From assembly GCF_007565055.1 (NCBI RefSeq), contig NC_044560.1, forward strand, positions 44,597,030 through 44,661,029: a DNA stretch of 64,000 nt. The letters run 5' to 3'. This DNA comes from Rhinopithecus roxellana. Its lineage: Eukaryota > Chordata > Mammalia > Primates > Cercopithecidae. A model generated the notes under the pieces. It worked only from the letters and a program-made list of their open reading frames with translations, made no database searches and was not told where the DNA came from. Positions 58,101 through 62,529 of this stretch are shown piece after piece (the stretch's first letter is position 1; each line of letters starts with the position of its first letter). The position numbers and the translations under genes were made by a program.

Positions 58101-60557
58101 GGATTGCCTGGTGGGTTAGGGAGAGTCTAGGTGTGAGGATTAGATATGCAACAGAACTAGAGCTTACACCTGTGGAGAAGGTGGGATCCACCAAAAGATT
58201 TCAAACAGAAACACAGGAGAAAAGTGCAGAAAGCTCTTTCCTAGTAACAGTAGAGTTAAGGGTTTTCTTTATAATTATCAGTGATTTTCCTTTCCTTCCC
58301 ATTATCTTAAAAAGCTTTTGTAATGTGGGCATATTTGTTTTATTAATGCTTTTGAAAAATAAAAAGACAAAATTGTGTTATCTACTGGCTTTCCATGATA
58401 TATTTGGCAACCCTTTGGTGTCACTTTGCATTACTGTTTAATAGAAAGAACAATCATATTATTAACTAACTAGAGGTTCAGCATCCTAAATCTGAAAATC
58501 TGAAATCCTAAATACTCCCAAATTCAAAACTTTTTGAGCACTGACATGATGTGCAAAGGAAATACTCACTGCAGCATTTCAGATTTCAAAATTTCAAATT
58601 TGGGATGCTCAAATGGTAAGTATATATAATGCAAATATTCAGAAATTGGAAAAATTCCCAATTCCTAAGCATTTCAGGTAAGAAATACTCAACCTGTATT
58701 AACTATTGAGTTATTTTCTTGGACCAGGGACAGTTCTGAATTCTTTACATGCATTAATTAATTTCCTCATCACAGGTTACATGAGGTAACAACAGCCCCG
58801 TTTTACTGATGAATAAATTGAGGCATTGAGAAGTGGGAAAATTTGTCCAATGGTACAAAGGTATCAAGTGACAGAACCAGGATGTGAAGCCAGGCAATCT
58901 TAACTCAGAGCCCCACACTTTCCTTTTATCAAATATTCTTCAATTCAAAATTTTCACCATCTCATTTTGGTTTGCCCTTACTCATTACATTTTGGGATCA
59001 TTTTGCTATTCTTAGGGCAGACTCTAGTTTAGGTGGATGAGGTCAGAGTATGTCTCAGTTTAAAGGCATTCAAAGGATTAACCCCAGATTTCTGCATATC
59101 ACACTCACTCACTCCCTTAAAGCTTTTGCTCAAATGTCCCTTTCCTAGAACACAGCCTCACACAAGTAGATCCTCAATACATATTTGTAGAATGAATGAA
59201 TGAACTGAACATTGAATCTTTCCTAAAGATTATATTTTACTTAGTATGCTAAGATGACTAGCCAGAAAAGTTTTATTTATTTTAAAATATAAGAAATAGA
59301 AGAAATGCAATTTATATTATAATTCATATTAAAAATTTCAATGATGCCAGAATATTTTATATTCCAAGTATTCTAGATAATCAAAATGTAATTATTTATC
59401 TCCAGATATTATTAGTGATAAGTAGGTCCGTGGATAGATTATTGCTACGCTAGATCTAAGTGGTCAAAGCAAGTGTCACTGAAATAATTCATTTTAGCAT
59501 CAGATGAGAAAGAAGAGTTTTTTAAGGATCAGAAACAACACAACACTGGGTAGATGTGGTGGCTCCTGCCTGTAATTCCAGCATCGTGGGAGGCTGAGGT
59601 GGGAGGATCACTTGAGCCCAGGAGTTCAAGGCCAGCCTGAGCAACATAGTGAGATCCTGTCTCTAGAGAAAATTTTAAAAATTAGCCATCCATGGTAGGA
59701 CATGCCTGTGGTCCCAGCTACTTGAGAGGCTGAGGTGGGAGAATCGCTTGAGCCCAGGAGGTTGAGGCTGCAGTGAGCCATGATTGTGCCACTGTACTCT
59801 AGCCTGGGCAACAGAGCAAGATCCGGTCTCAAAAAAAAAAAGAAAAGAAAGAAAAAGAAAAGAAATAGTACAACACTGCTTTTAATGCTTTTAAGGACCA
59901 TGGGTCCAGTGGGTAAATGTGGCATTTGAGAAACAGGCATCTGAGGAGAGGAGAAAATCCTTAGTATAATTGTTCACTGGGTTTGATATGAACACTAATG
60001 AGACAGAAAGTAGCTAACTAGCACTGTCAGAAACTAAAAACAAAAGTGAACGTTTTAAGTTGTAGTCACTGGATCCACCTCTCTCAGGAAGGCAAGGCCT
60101 GTAAGTGAAGAACGATCTAAAAAGCTTGTTCAACACCAGGAAGTGAAGTTAGCAGCCAAAAGAAAACCTAAGGTTATATTTTTCAGAATTGAAACCATCT
60201 AAATAATTATTTTCTTCTTGTATAAGATATGTATTCTTTGGTCTTGAGGGACCTTAATTATCTATTTCATTCTAAAATAATAGTCTTTATAATTTAAGTA
60301 AGTTCCACTTTGTAGCCTTCATATAGAAGTATGGATTTAAATAAGTGTCTCAAATTCTTTAAACACTTAAATATTCATTGTATATTTTAATCCTTATAGT
60401 TTGAATAATTAGGGTAATTAAAAGTATTAAAGTGAGGATTATATGAAATCCGTCCTTACCTGTAGAGCAAGTAAGATGCTGCTCAATGTATAGTTCGTAT
60501 TCCACTTCCTAGGGTTGTCCAAAAAGTCTATACAGGGCTGACCTGTATGTGGGTCTA
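3863..60557 (-). CDS. UBE2U: UBE2U, ubiquitin-conjugating enzyme E2 U, 3' seven coding exons (5' end outside window)
   Basis: Joined minus-strand exons 60557-60460, 56485-56368, 50461-50413, 38146-38058, 29459-29378, 10829-10735 and 4047-3863 give one open frame of 238 residues plus stop. Translations such as DPHTGQPCIDFLDNP, YSVIKCWLARK and ETEEEGWKSDTSLYEN match human UBE2U as I know it (about 321 residues). The product is an E2 of the UBC fold: it takes ubiquitin from E1 as a thioester on its active-site Cys and passes it to an E3 or substrate. The first exon here carries that Cys, the second and third the C-terminal helices of the UBC fold, and the rest a long C-terminal tail special to UBE2U that ends very acidic. 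All introns are GT-AG with phases that agree at every junction. About 80 N-terminal residues, including the HPN motif, and the promoter lie right of the window. The frame is intact, so this is not a pseudogene by what is visible. In human the gene lies between ROR1 and CACHD1 on chromosome 1 (from memory). Confidence 0.95.
4180..5190. other. Last intron of UBE2U, 3' part: L2 and MIR traces
   Basis: 4555-4700 is MIR-like (cttattttacagatgaggaa followed by ctaaggctgagtgacc). 4250-4520 and about 4770-4850 are weakly L2-like. The rest is unassigned. No gene. Confidence 0.45.
5191..5491 (+). repeat. Alu (AluS-like) with short target-site duplication
   Basis: Complete plus-strand Alu from ggccaggcatggtggcttcc to gactccatctcaaaac. 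Direct repeat gatacacag on both sides (near 5180 and 5493). Confidence 0.95.
5492..6950. other. Intron with ancient repeat split by Alu
   Basis: 5700-6090 and 6430-6560 look like one unclassified ancient repeat interrupted by the Alu at 6100-6427. 6560-6950 shows nothing I recognise. No gene. Confidence 0.35.
6100..6427 (-). repeat. Alu, antisense, with internal (ATT)n
   Basis: Reverse-complement Alu. The A-rich linker has grown to a (TTA)n/(ATT)n tract near 6275-6305. Confidence 0.93.
6951..8095. other. Intron, unclassified ancient repeats
   Basis: 6970-7260 (aaaacagagccactacaagt) and 7460-7800 (acaaccacaaaatcttagtg) resemble old LTR/MER repeats, but I cannot name the family. No exon found. 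Confidence 0.3.
8096..8265 (+). repeat. L2 3' end fragment
   Basis: Matches L2 phrases in decayed form: ctactgtatgccaaccactg, cccttcccttaagaagctca, aaaggagacaggcagt. Confidence 0.6.
8266..9165 (+). repeat. Ancient LTR-type repeat split by young Alu
   Basis: 8270-8594 (gacagactcccaggtggccc; gaggccatgctaggagagcc) and 8932-9165 (aataataaatgtgtgttgtt; ccattcaatgtgtgctaatt) read as one old LTR-like element. AluY entered between them. Confidence 0.45.
8611..8915 (+). repeat. Young AluY (Old World monkey type) with 16-bp TSD
   Basis: Complete, little-diverged AluY. The head gccgggcgcggtggctcaag and the right arm with gatccggccactg point to a cercopithecoid AluYR-type copy. TSD aagaaaatgaattctg at 8595-8610 and 8916-8931. 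Confidence 0.95.
9166..10025 (+). repeat. L2-like intron sequence
   Basis: Decayed phrases of L2 interior (agagaagataatacttgaac; aattttatcctgaaggaaaa; gagtaaggctggagaagg). Boundaries are unclear and no coding frame is kept. Confidence 0.4.
10026..10250 (+). repeat. MIR fragment
   Basis: MIR-like order of phrases: aatcctgcgagttagggcag, gaaaaaactaagttcagagg, gagatctgaacctaagttc. Confidence 0.6.
10735..10829 (-). CDS. UBE2U: UBE2U penultimate coding exon
   Basis: 95 bp exon, acceptor tctttctag, donor CTCAAA|gtaaat. The first G completes Lys, then it reads YSVIKCWLARKNRMP, HEVRHSMEGIKLCPTQ, leaving one A. Compared with human as I remember it (WLARKRMPHEV), there is one extra Asn codon in a run of A. 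The frame continues into the last exon with either of two possible acceptors. Confidence 0.93.
10830..11102. other. Intron next to the penultimate exon, no repeat seen
   Basis: AT-rich DNA just upstream (in gene sense) of exon 10735-10829, and likewise 10251-10734 on its other side. No repeat or second exon recognised. Confidence 0.4.
11103..11575 (+). mobile_element. MLT1-like MaLR LTR
   Basis: Head tatattagtttccttgggcc, then ccacaaacttggtgacttaa, and a tail ggggacatgattcaacccac. Typical order for a MaLR LTR. Solo, non-coding. Confidence 0.75.
11812..13080 (+). mobile_element. 5'-truncated primate L1 with 16-bp TSD
   Basis: About 1.27 kb: the end of ORF2 (frames at 11812-12233 and 12503-12871 are pieces of the ORF2p C-terminus, split by stops) plus 3' UTR and A-tail. 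TSD agaaatgtttttgtca at 11796-11811 and 13081-13096. A primate-age L1P/L1PA copy, dead. Confidence 0.95.
13128..13320 (+). repeat. L2 3' end fragment
   Basis: Contains ttcattgaacaccaaccttg, tgtgccagacactattttag and caaggtctctgacttcatgg, in L2 order. Confidence 0.7.
13325..13602 (-). mobile_element. Older L1M ORF2 fragment, left part of an interrupted element
   Basis: acatccttgccttgttcctg and ggtagaggaagttctttcct are reverse-complement L1 ORF2. The sequence stops near 'tgagaggttttttttccc' and appears to resume at about 19905. A short L1 3' UTR-like piece (aaattcacataacaaataat) follows at 13555-13605. Confidence 0.6.
13603..19890 (-). mobile_element. Near-full-length L1 (L1PB/L1PA-like), inactive, sense to UBE2U
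   Basis: About 6.3 kb in minus orientation: 5' UTR about 19890-18600, ORF1 from about 18577 to 17560 (coiled-coil part and the conserved domain in broken pieces), ORF2 from about 17500 to 13850, 3' UTR to about 13603. The endonuclease signature GDFNTPL lies near 17060. The reverse transcriptase signature FADD lies at 15550-15561. Both ORFs are cut by many stops and shifts, so it cannot move. It is the biggest insert in the 18.5-kb intron between exons 29378-29459 and 10735-10829. A near-complete 5' end is unusual for L1. Subfamily not certain. Confidence 0.9.
15550..15561 (-). other. Reverse transcriptase FADD motif of the dead L1
   Basis: Codons for FADD in the longest remaining ORF2 frame (15355-15708). 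The two Asp are the metal-binding residues of the RT palm. The surrounding ORF is broken. Confidence 0.9.
20465..20780 (-). repeat. Young AluY with long T-run, antisense
   Basis: Little-diverged AluY with a T-run of about 33 nt, inside the old L1M. TSD atccatttcttttt on both sides (about 20457 and 20783). Its tail-proximal unit ends aggcttgagccaccgcgccc. Confidence 0.95.
21700..21989 (-). repeat. Alu (AluS-like), antisense, 15-bp TSD
   Basis: TSD gactggtgatttttt near 21688 and at 21990-22004. Inserted in the old L1M. Confidence 0.95.
22251..22976. other. Intron without recognised repeat; GC-richer patch at 22690-22900
   Basis: No exon or family recognised. 22720-22900 is unusually G/C and purine rich for this window (agggagggggactgaggggc) and contains CpGs. 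It may be an old LTR or a conserved element, but nothing in it supports a gene. Confidence 0.35.
22977..23697 (+). mobile_element. MST/THE1-type MaLR LTR, split by an Alu
   Basis: ctgtcttagttcatttagtg through gagtgggtaatttataagg, then after the Alu agggacctgcccccttgacc and catgagatttggggaaca. This is the standard MST/THE1 LTR order. Solo LTR, no internal part. It is flanked by direct repeats of about 22 nt (22955-22976 and 23703-23724). Confidence 0.85.
23193..23493 (-). repeat. Alu (AluJ/S), antisense, inside the MST LTR
   Basis: TSD tgccaagct at 23184-23192 and 23494-23502. Diverged Alu. Confidence 0.93.
23725..24184. other. Intron, no gene or repeat recognised
   Basis: Read on both strands. 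The minus-strand frames here lack splice context and known domains. Confidence 0.35.
24185..24360 (+). repeat. MIR fragment
   Basis: gcctgcatttgaatttcagc, ttactaaatatataacctta, and atgaaatggagataatttc, in MIR order. Confidence 0.6.
24361..26205. other. Intron, mostly unique, with MIR trace and an unexplained short frame
   Basis: 25160-25260 is MIR-like (tctgtgcctccatttctctc). 25374-25607 (+) holds an unexplained frame with several CpGs, see findings. The rest is AT-rich without recognised repeats. Confidence 0.35.
26206..26330 (+). repeat. L2 3' end fragment
   Basis: ttgagtgcctactatttgcc and aggcacatgctagatacaga are classic L2 3' phrases. Confidence 0.7.
26705..26830. repeat. AT-rich low complexity with a 27-bp tandem duplication
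   Basis: (TA)n-like DNA. The unit atttatatctcttgaatg... occurs at 26774-26796 and again at 26801-26823 without change. Confidence 0.9.
26855..26965 (+). repeat. MIR fragment
   Basis: ttatctccatttaacagata followed by agaaaacagattagg, MIR core-like. Confidence 0.6.
27040..27272 (+). repeat. MIR, nearly complete
   Basis: gagtgcttaccgtgcaccag, gatcctcacaccttccctgg, gctcaaggtcacagagctgg, aaatccagacagtctggctc: a well-kept MIR in order. The plus frame at 27030-27269 is only its translation. Confidence 0.85.
27273..29377. other. Repeat-poor intron stretch
   Basis: About 2.1 kb of AT-rich DNA with no Alu, L1 or LTR I can name. No exon found on either strand. It lies directly downstream (in gene sense) of exon 29378-29459, so an alternative 3' end of a short UBE2U isoform would fall here. 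ATTAAA occurs on the minus strand at 28920-28925. Confidence 0.4.
29378..29459 (-). CDS. UBE2U: UBE2U coding exon, donor site doubles as in-frame stop
   Basis: 82 bp exon, acceptor aatttcag, donor TTAAA|gtaaga. It encodes (T)TG = L, then LKDPNFIGQYYKWKK, MDLQHHKEWNL, and AA of a Lys codon that the next exon completes with G. If the donor is not used, translation reads AAG TAA and stops directly after Lys. With the human N-terminal length that ends the protein at residue 226, the length I remember for the human short isoform. Tail exon, no known domain. Confidence 0.93.
29740..30163 (+). mobile_element. Probable ERV1-class solo LTR, 3' end cut by Alu
   Basis: gaccaaaccaaaatggagtc, tagctaccttataaaaacta (TATA-like) and gccaattagatctttaaatt read like an ERV1 LTR (MER type). 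Opposite in orientation to UBE2U. No coding part. The family name is not certain. Confidence 0.45.
30164..30390 (+). repeat. Alu lacking its first ~80 bp
   Basis: Starts at gcctggccaacatggagaaa and ends in the tail after gaccctgtctc. The 5' part is missing at its junction with the LTR. Confidence 0.9.
30391..31082. other. Intron, nothing recognised
   Basis: No repeat or exon recognised in this stretch, which continues to the TSD of the following L1. Confidence 0.35.
31101..31766 (+). mobile_element. Young 5'-truncated L1PA with 18-bp TSD
   Basis: 666 bp of L1 3' end: ORF2 C-terminus, 3' UTR with a G-run tract at 31603-31632, and a short tail. Perfect TSD aaaaacctactatgttta at 31083-31100 and 31767-31784. 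Opposite to UBE2U. Confidence 0.96.
31964..32260 (-). repeat. Alu (AluJ/S), antisense, 13-bp TSD
   Basis: TSD gggctttcttctt at 31941-31953 and 32261-32273. Confidence 0.94.
32586..32900 (-). repeat. (TTTC)n and Alu, antisense
   Basis: A (TTTC)n tail-derived tract at 32586-32610, then a reverse-complement AluS-like copy to gcctgctgtgtccagcc. Confidence 0.93.
33230..33462 (+). repeat. L2 3' end
   Basis: cttgtccgtaaactccttga and agaaggtgctcaacaaatga are L2 3' end phrases. Confidence 0.7.
33463..34015. other. Intron with an unexplained minus-strand frame
   Basis: No repeat recognised. A 91-codon minus frame at 33451-33726 reads like ordinary soluble protein in its middle part (see findings). 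No splice sites convincing enough to call an exon. Confidence 0.3.
34020..34195 (+). mobile_element. MER5A-like hAT-Charlie MITE
   Basis: agccttggttgcacattgta, gtcacctggggagctttaga, and the end gactgagaaccactgcatta match MER5A order. About 175 bp, non-autonomous. Confidence 0.8.
34765..35165 (+). repeat. Two MIR fragments with an internal 22-bp tandem duplication
   Basis: 34810-34985 reads gatgagaaaactgggacaca and cacacagctagtaaatggc. 34986-35165 reads cttaggtaaattacttagc and aataatagtgcctggcacg. The segment cacttattgagaact is repeated at 34773-34787 and 34795-34809. Confidence 0.75.
35166..36519. other. Intron, mostly unique
   Basis: No exon seen. 36150-36230 is a short L2/MIR trace (agtgcctcatacatagtagg). 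Poly-T at about 35960. Confidence 0.4.
36520..37150 (+). repeat. L2 interior fragment
   Basis: Decayed but ordered L2 text: agttgagatgtcccctgcac, ggggtctggctagagatgca, gaagaggactaaaacg. Confidence 0.5.
37606..37905 (+). repeat. Alu (AluJ-like), 5' truncated
   Basis: Begins at ctttgagaggctgaggcggg, with old-type gaggctgcagttagctatta. Lies about 150 bp from UBE2U exon 38058-38146. Confidence 0.92.
38058..38146 (-). CDS. UBE2U: UBE2U coding exon, tail segment
   Basis: 89 bp exon, acceptor attttcag, donor CCAT|gtaagg. The first A completes the Gly codon. It then reads PIKTTSFSDYYQTW, SRVATSKATEYYRTP and leaves T of a Leu codon. It is rich in Ser, Thr and Tyr with no recognised domain. The match to the UBE2U tail is clear and the phases agree with both neighbours. 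Confidence 0.93.
38160..40135. other. Repeat-poor, AT-rich intron stretch
   Basis: Nearly 2 kb without any Alu, L1, LTR or clear MIR, directly upstream (gene sense) of exon 38058-38146. No exon or ORF of note. Could hold conserved non-coding sequence (see findings). Confidence 0.45.
40136..40720 (+). repeat. L2 interior fragment
   Basis: agaatggagacttcaaattc, aatgccaggggaccagatag and similar L2-like text. Weak. Confidence 0.4.
41110..41390 (+). repeat. MIR
   Basis: gagtacagggtctggaatca, gcaagttacctaacctctcg and tttccccatctataaaatc in MIR order. Confidence 0.8.
41475..42096 (+). repeat. Alu-in-Alu nest with a (GA)n array
   Basis: Outer Alu in two parts (41475-41566 and about 41927-42096), flanked by a near-perfect repeat aaacca[c/t]atttggt (41461-41474, 42097-42110). 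An inner Alu (41567-41848) entered after 'aaaaatta'. The inner Alu's tail is now the (GA)n array. Confidence 0.92.
41849..41916 (+). repeat. (GA)n microsatellite, about 33 units
   Basis: Unbroken GA repeat in the tail position of the inner Alu. The Ser-Leu and Glu-Arg frames over it are artefacts. Confidence 0.97.
42125..42365 (+). repeat. L2 fragment
   Basis: gaggctcttcaccatctggc, tgtgcctgtcaaactcttat and catcaaagtctgggtcca, in L2 order. Confidence 0.7.
42590..43995 (-). mobile_element. L1M ORF2 fragment, split by an Alu
   Basis: Reverse-complement L1 ORF2 in both parts (ttgatgctgttgtaaatgg; cattgcactggctaggacct; atcatgaatgggtgttaaat). Strongly decayed. Confidence 0.8.
42927..43218 (-). 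repeat. Alu (AluS-like), antisense
   Basis: Inserted in the L1M fragment. Direct repeat aaatggtattt/aagtggtattt on both sides. Confidence 0.94.
44075..44375 (-). repeat. Young AluY (monkey type), antisense, 16-bp TSD
   Basis: Has gtggccggatctctcagc, the reverse complement of the ccggccac variant. TSD tatctttttctttttc at 44059-44074 and 44376-44391. It split an older Alu fragment's T-tail. Confidence 0.96.
44376..44512 (-). repeat. Old Alu/FLAM fragment
   Basis: agcccaggctggtcttgaaa through tgggattacaggcccaagcc, antisense. Confidence 0.8.
44513..45125 (-). mobile_element. L1M 3' UTR fragment
   Basis: tttattgcagcataatttac, cagtcaatctcccttgacat and agtagaattactggattata are reverse-complement L1M 3' end. 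Confidence 0.75.
45235..45840 (+). repeat. L2 interior and 3' part
   Basis: ctcttctctttgcttccacc, ctaagtgatttggcccagcc and cctcttctcttttccccctt. A long, readable L2 copy. Confidence 0.8.
45900..46065 (+). repeat. MIR
   Basis: taatcttcacagcaattcta and aagaaactgagatacagaga. Confidence 0.7.
46087..46120 (+). repeat. (GT)n microsatellite
   Basis: About 12 GT units, then one interruption (gtatgtgtg). Confidence 0.95.
46212..46508 (-). repeat. Young AluY (monkey type), antisense, 14-bp TSD
   Basis: TSD atcttaaccatttc at 46198-46211 and 46509-46522. Contains gtggccggatctcagctcac. It entered an old L1M 3' UTR piece (46165-46620). Confidence 0.96.
46630..46919 (-). repeat. Alu (AluS-like), antisense
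   Basis: Full-length. Flanking direct repeat cttactttt (46622-46630 and 46922-46930). Confidence 0.94.
46931..49202. other. Intron, L2 traces and unassigned DNA
   Basis: 47480-47715 (aaagcttgtctttatgtatt; cttacctctatcatagcact) and 48130-48245 (agtccctggcatacagcata) are L2. The remainder shows no exon or known repeat. Confidence 0.45.
49203..49517 (-). repeat. (TTTG)n and Alu, antisense
   Basis: (TTTG)n at 49203-49225, then a full AluS/Y-like copy in reverse. Confidence 0.93.
49909..50203 (+). repeat. Alu (AluS-like)
   Basis: Full-length, about 200 bp from UBE2U exon 50413-50461, antisense to the gene. Confidence 0.94.
50413..50461 (-). CDS. UBE2U: UBE2U small coding exon (49 bp)
   Basis: Acceptor ctttatag, donor ATCGG|gtaagt. 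With the A left by the previous exon it encodes M KDDSQELPKDPHKCI and GG, the first two bases of a Gly codon. Both flanking phases fit. Human has Arg at the last position and Arg for His in 'DPRKC' as far as I remember. The exon starts the tail beyond the UBC fold and contains no known motif. Confidence 0.92.
50462..51479. other. Intron upstream of the 49-bp exon
   Basis: No second exon recognised. Two short (CT)n blocks at about 51040-51053 and 51070-51085, separated by cgcttgtacttgtg. L1/HAL1-like text may begin before 51480. Confidence 0.4.
51480..52800 (+). mobile_element. HAL1-like element (L1 ORF1-type half-LINE)
   Basis: agacttctcaagagcaacac, gaagctcctagaagatgtgc and ccaacaaaacaaaggagcaa follow the end of an old L1M/HAL1 ORF1, then a HAL1-like 3' region without ORF2. 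The frames at 51905-52204 are translations of it. Strongly decayed. Confidence 0.6.
52801..53299. other. Intron, nothing recognised
   Basis: No repeat family or exon noticed. Confidence 0.35.
53314..53611 (+). repeat. Young AluY (monkey type), 14-bp TSD
   Basis: Little-diverged, with tgagatccggccactgcatt. TSD gaaaaactatagga at 53300-53313 and 53612-53625. Confidence 0.96.
53626..54845. other. Intron, unclassified old repeats
   Basis: 54330-54430 (attataccaggactgttctc; tggggtatgtgagcactcta) resembles a common old repeat tail. The rest is unassigned. Frames here lack family matches. Confidence 0.3.
54846..55130 (+). mobile_element. Possible CR1/L3 LINE relic
   Basis: cccttcaaatatttgaaaac, then ttggctaaacatatacagtt and tcttcagcctttag follow the CR1/L3-family 3' text ('...tatttgaagacagc... 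ggctaaacatcccc...'). Very old and short. Confidence 0.4.
55131..56040. other. Intron, nothing recognised
   Basis: No exon or repeat family seen. The plus frame at 55308-55580 has no recognisable domain. Confidence 0.35.
56057..56347 (-). repeat. Alu (AluS-like), sense to UBE2U, next to an exon donor
   Basis: Full-length Alu whose 5' end lies 20 bp downstream of the donor of exon 56368-56485. Imperfect flanking repeat (aaactagttact / aaagtaggtact). Confidence 0.94.
56368..56485 (-). CDS. UBE2U: UBE2U coding exon, C-terminal helices of the UBC fold
   Basis: 118 bp exon between acceptor acctatag and donor CAAA|gtaaga. It encodes VMLSNPVLENPVN, LEAARILTKDESLY, RTILKLFNRPLQ and leaves one base (A) of the next Met codon. 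NPVLENPVN followed by EAA corresponds to the E2 'NP..EDPLN.EAA' segment, where most E2s have D. The donor is only 20 bp from the start of a sense-oriented Alu (see 56057-56347). Confidence 0.95.
56486..56940. other. Intron, short L2 trace
   Basis: 56560-56670 is weakly L2-like (agcatttattaaatgcttac). No exon. Confidence 0.4.
56945..57135 (+). mobile_element. hAT-type MITE (MER family)
   Basis: caagtgctcagtagccacat, gactagtggctactgtattg and gcagaaagttctactgtgca match a common non-autonomous DNA transposon end. Exact family uncertain. Confidence 0.6.
57248..57585 (+). mobile_element. Tigger-type (TcMar) MITE
   Basis: gccatgtgccacataacaat at one end, cctatagtgtttagtacagt inside, and ttctcagaatgtattcttat with gttaagcg at the other. 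The ends are inverted repeats of a Tigger3/4-like element. Confidence 0.7.
57608..57975 (+). repeat. L2 with (CATT)n
   Basis: (CATT)n at 57612-57630, then agcttgtagtccaatgggga and gaaaaggtatcctagaggaa. Confidence 0.75.
57976..58699. other. Intron, nothing firm
   Basis: No exon. 58460-58690 has repeated short words (aatctgaaa, aaatttcaaatt) and may be an old repeat I cannot name. Confidence 0.35.
58700..58925 (+). repeat. MIR
   Basis: ttaatttcctcatcacaggt, ttactgatgaataaattgag and gacagaaccaggatgtgaag. Confidence 0.8.
58926..59530. other. Intron, small L2 trace
   Basis: 59085-59210 is L2-like (aaagcttttgctcaaatgtc). The rest is unassigned. Confidence 0.4.
59549..59860 (+). repeat. Alu (AluJ/S), near-perfect TSD
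   Basis: Direct repeat agaaacaacacaacactg (59531-59548) against agaaatagtacaacactg (59861-59878). Confidence 0.94.
59879..60459. other. Intron downstream of the catalytic exon
   Basis: AT-rich, no repeat or exon recognised. Confidence 0.4.
60460..60557 (-). CDS. UBE2U: UBE2U coding exon with the catalytic cysteine
   Basis: 98 bp exon. The acceptor is aatacag and the donor CAG|gtaagg. It begins with TA, which completes a Val codon begun in the upstream exon (outside the window), then reads DPHTGQPCIDFLDNP, RKWNTNYTLSS, ILLALQ. The Cys in GQPCIDFL is at the place of the E2 thioester Cys and should be residue 89 if the missing N-terminus has the human length. The following W and the TLSSILLALQ helix are standard UBC-fold landmarks. 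It ends in phase 0. Confidence 0.95.
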
Positions 60558-61239
60558 CTGTATTAAAATAATACATTAATATTGGTATATACAATAAATT
60601 ATTATTTAAAACTTACAAACATCAAAATGATAAGCCAGAAAATTTATCTGCATTTACTCTTCCTTTTTCCTAGTTCTTCTCTCTGTAATGAGAAGCACTA
60701 TACCCATCCCTGGTTCCCACCTATTACCATGTTGTTTTAGCTGAATACATATGCGCCCCTACTGTTTTTCCTATCCTCTCCTCTAGCAAGATGTGGCCTT
60801 GTGGGACTAAGTTTTTGTTGTGGGATATAAGGATAAGTGTGCAATTTCTGAGTCATTTTTTAAAGGAAGTTGGTTTTCCTTCTTTTATTTTCCCCTTCCC
60901 CCGACTGGAAATGGTGACAAACAGTAAATGCCTTAGTCCCAGAAATGAAATCCTCACATTGAGGATGGGCACAACTTCCCTCCAGCCTTGGCCTGTTACC
61001 TTAAGTTAGAAAGATGTACAGGAGCTTGACCTATGCCCTAACACAGTTAATCAATTTAGTGTTTGAAAAAAATAAAAGAATAGTGTTAAATAAGAAAAAT
61101 AAAAACTCTAGAATGACTAGAAGAAACTTAAAATGACTTTGATTTTCTTTTGGGAAAGGATCATCTAAGATGAAAGACAATTGCAAAAACCTCAAAGAAC
61201 AAAACTAATATATCTTAAATATAAATTTATTTTAAATCA
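60558..61239. other. Intron upstream of the catalytic exon
   Basis: I looked for the preceding UBE2U exons (HPN motif exon) here and to the end of the window and found none. No repeat named. Confidence 0.5.
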
Positions 61240-61615
61240 CAAAAATCTCTAAATCCCACATGTGAAAAAACAGCATAAACAAAATTGAAAATTAATGACA
61301 AATTAGAGGAAAATTTGCAACATCTAGGACAATGTGATAACATTGTCAATTGTACCATATAAGTCACAAAATAAGAATCAACAAATGTAGGGAATGTTTA
61401 CTTCTCAAGTATTCAAAGAAGTGCTTATTAAAATAATAGCAAGACTCTTATTAAATTGGCAAAAAAAGGTTCTTCAAAGTTTCAATGGCCAGAATTGGAA
61501 GGTGCTAAAATAAGAACTTTATATATAGTTTTTGGTGGGAGTATAAATACCACCGAAAGGCAATTTGGCTTTTTATATAAAGACTTAAAACTGTACATAG
61601 CCATCCTTTTTTGCG
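61240..61615 (+). mobile_element. L1M 3' fragment
   Basis: aaattagaggaaaatttgca and tttttggtgggagtataaat are old L1 ORF2-end text. Confidence 0.6.
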
Positions 61616-62285
61616 GGGGGGAGGGGATGGTGTTTGGGTGTTTGAAAGCTAGTAACTAACCCCTCTCTCCCCACAAGTTCATATGTAATTATAAAATAGA
61701 TCAAAGTATTGAAAGGTGGAAGTAAAAACATCAGCTACGTCATACATAAGACTGAAATGGAGAATGCACTTGATGAATGGCTTTAATCAGGCTCCACAAA
61801 AGTCCCCCTGATTTGAACCTAACTCCCAAACCGAAAGCCTACCTAAGTTTCCTGCCTGGAGAAAAAGAGACTGTACCCAGGATGGTTAGAAAGAGAGAGT
61901 GTTGAGAAAATTCTGGGCCACGCATGCTCAATTACTTCCTTCATCTCCCTAATCAGATAAGTGACTTCTGGGAGGAGTGATGGAGGAAAAAAAGAGCAGT
62001 CACAAGTTTCCTATACCTTCCCTCCTAGAGACTAAAGTTCCCTCTACTTTATGGAAGTGGGAGGGATGAGGACTAGGGGATAAGAATATCCTCCGCATTA
62101 AGTTTAATCCAATAATTCTAACTATTTTAAACAAATAAAAGCACATGTACGTAATTAATTTTGTGTTGTAGATACCAAAAATAGGTTTTAATTATAATAA
62201 AATAATGTACTTGGGAAAAAATAACATAAAAAATCTAATGTAAAATGTGAATGTTCCCCTGCCTACTAATTCTACTATTTAAGAC
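61616..62285. other. Intron, nothing recognised
   Basis: No exon, ORF or named repeat. Confidence 0.35.
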
Positions 62286-62360
62286 CAATATTACCAGTTG
62301 GTCTACACAAATATACACACAAACACATATGTATACACACCCATATGTGTGTGTTTATTA
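62286..62360. repeat. Alternating purine-pyrimidine, partly self-complementary tract
   Basis: acacatatgtatacacaccc then atatgtgtgtgtttatt. CA/TG-rich words on both arms. Confidence 0.7.
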
Positions 62361-62529
62361 AATGGAAGTATATTTTAAATTTTATTGTCCAAAGTCTTTC
62401 TTCACTTAACAATGTATTTTCAACATATTTCTGGACATAAATATTTATTCAAAAAATATCTGAATACCTACTATATGCCAGGCAGTGAAGAGTCTAAGGA
62501 TATAGCAATGACCTAGACCTAAAAGGTTC

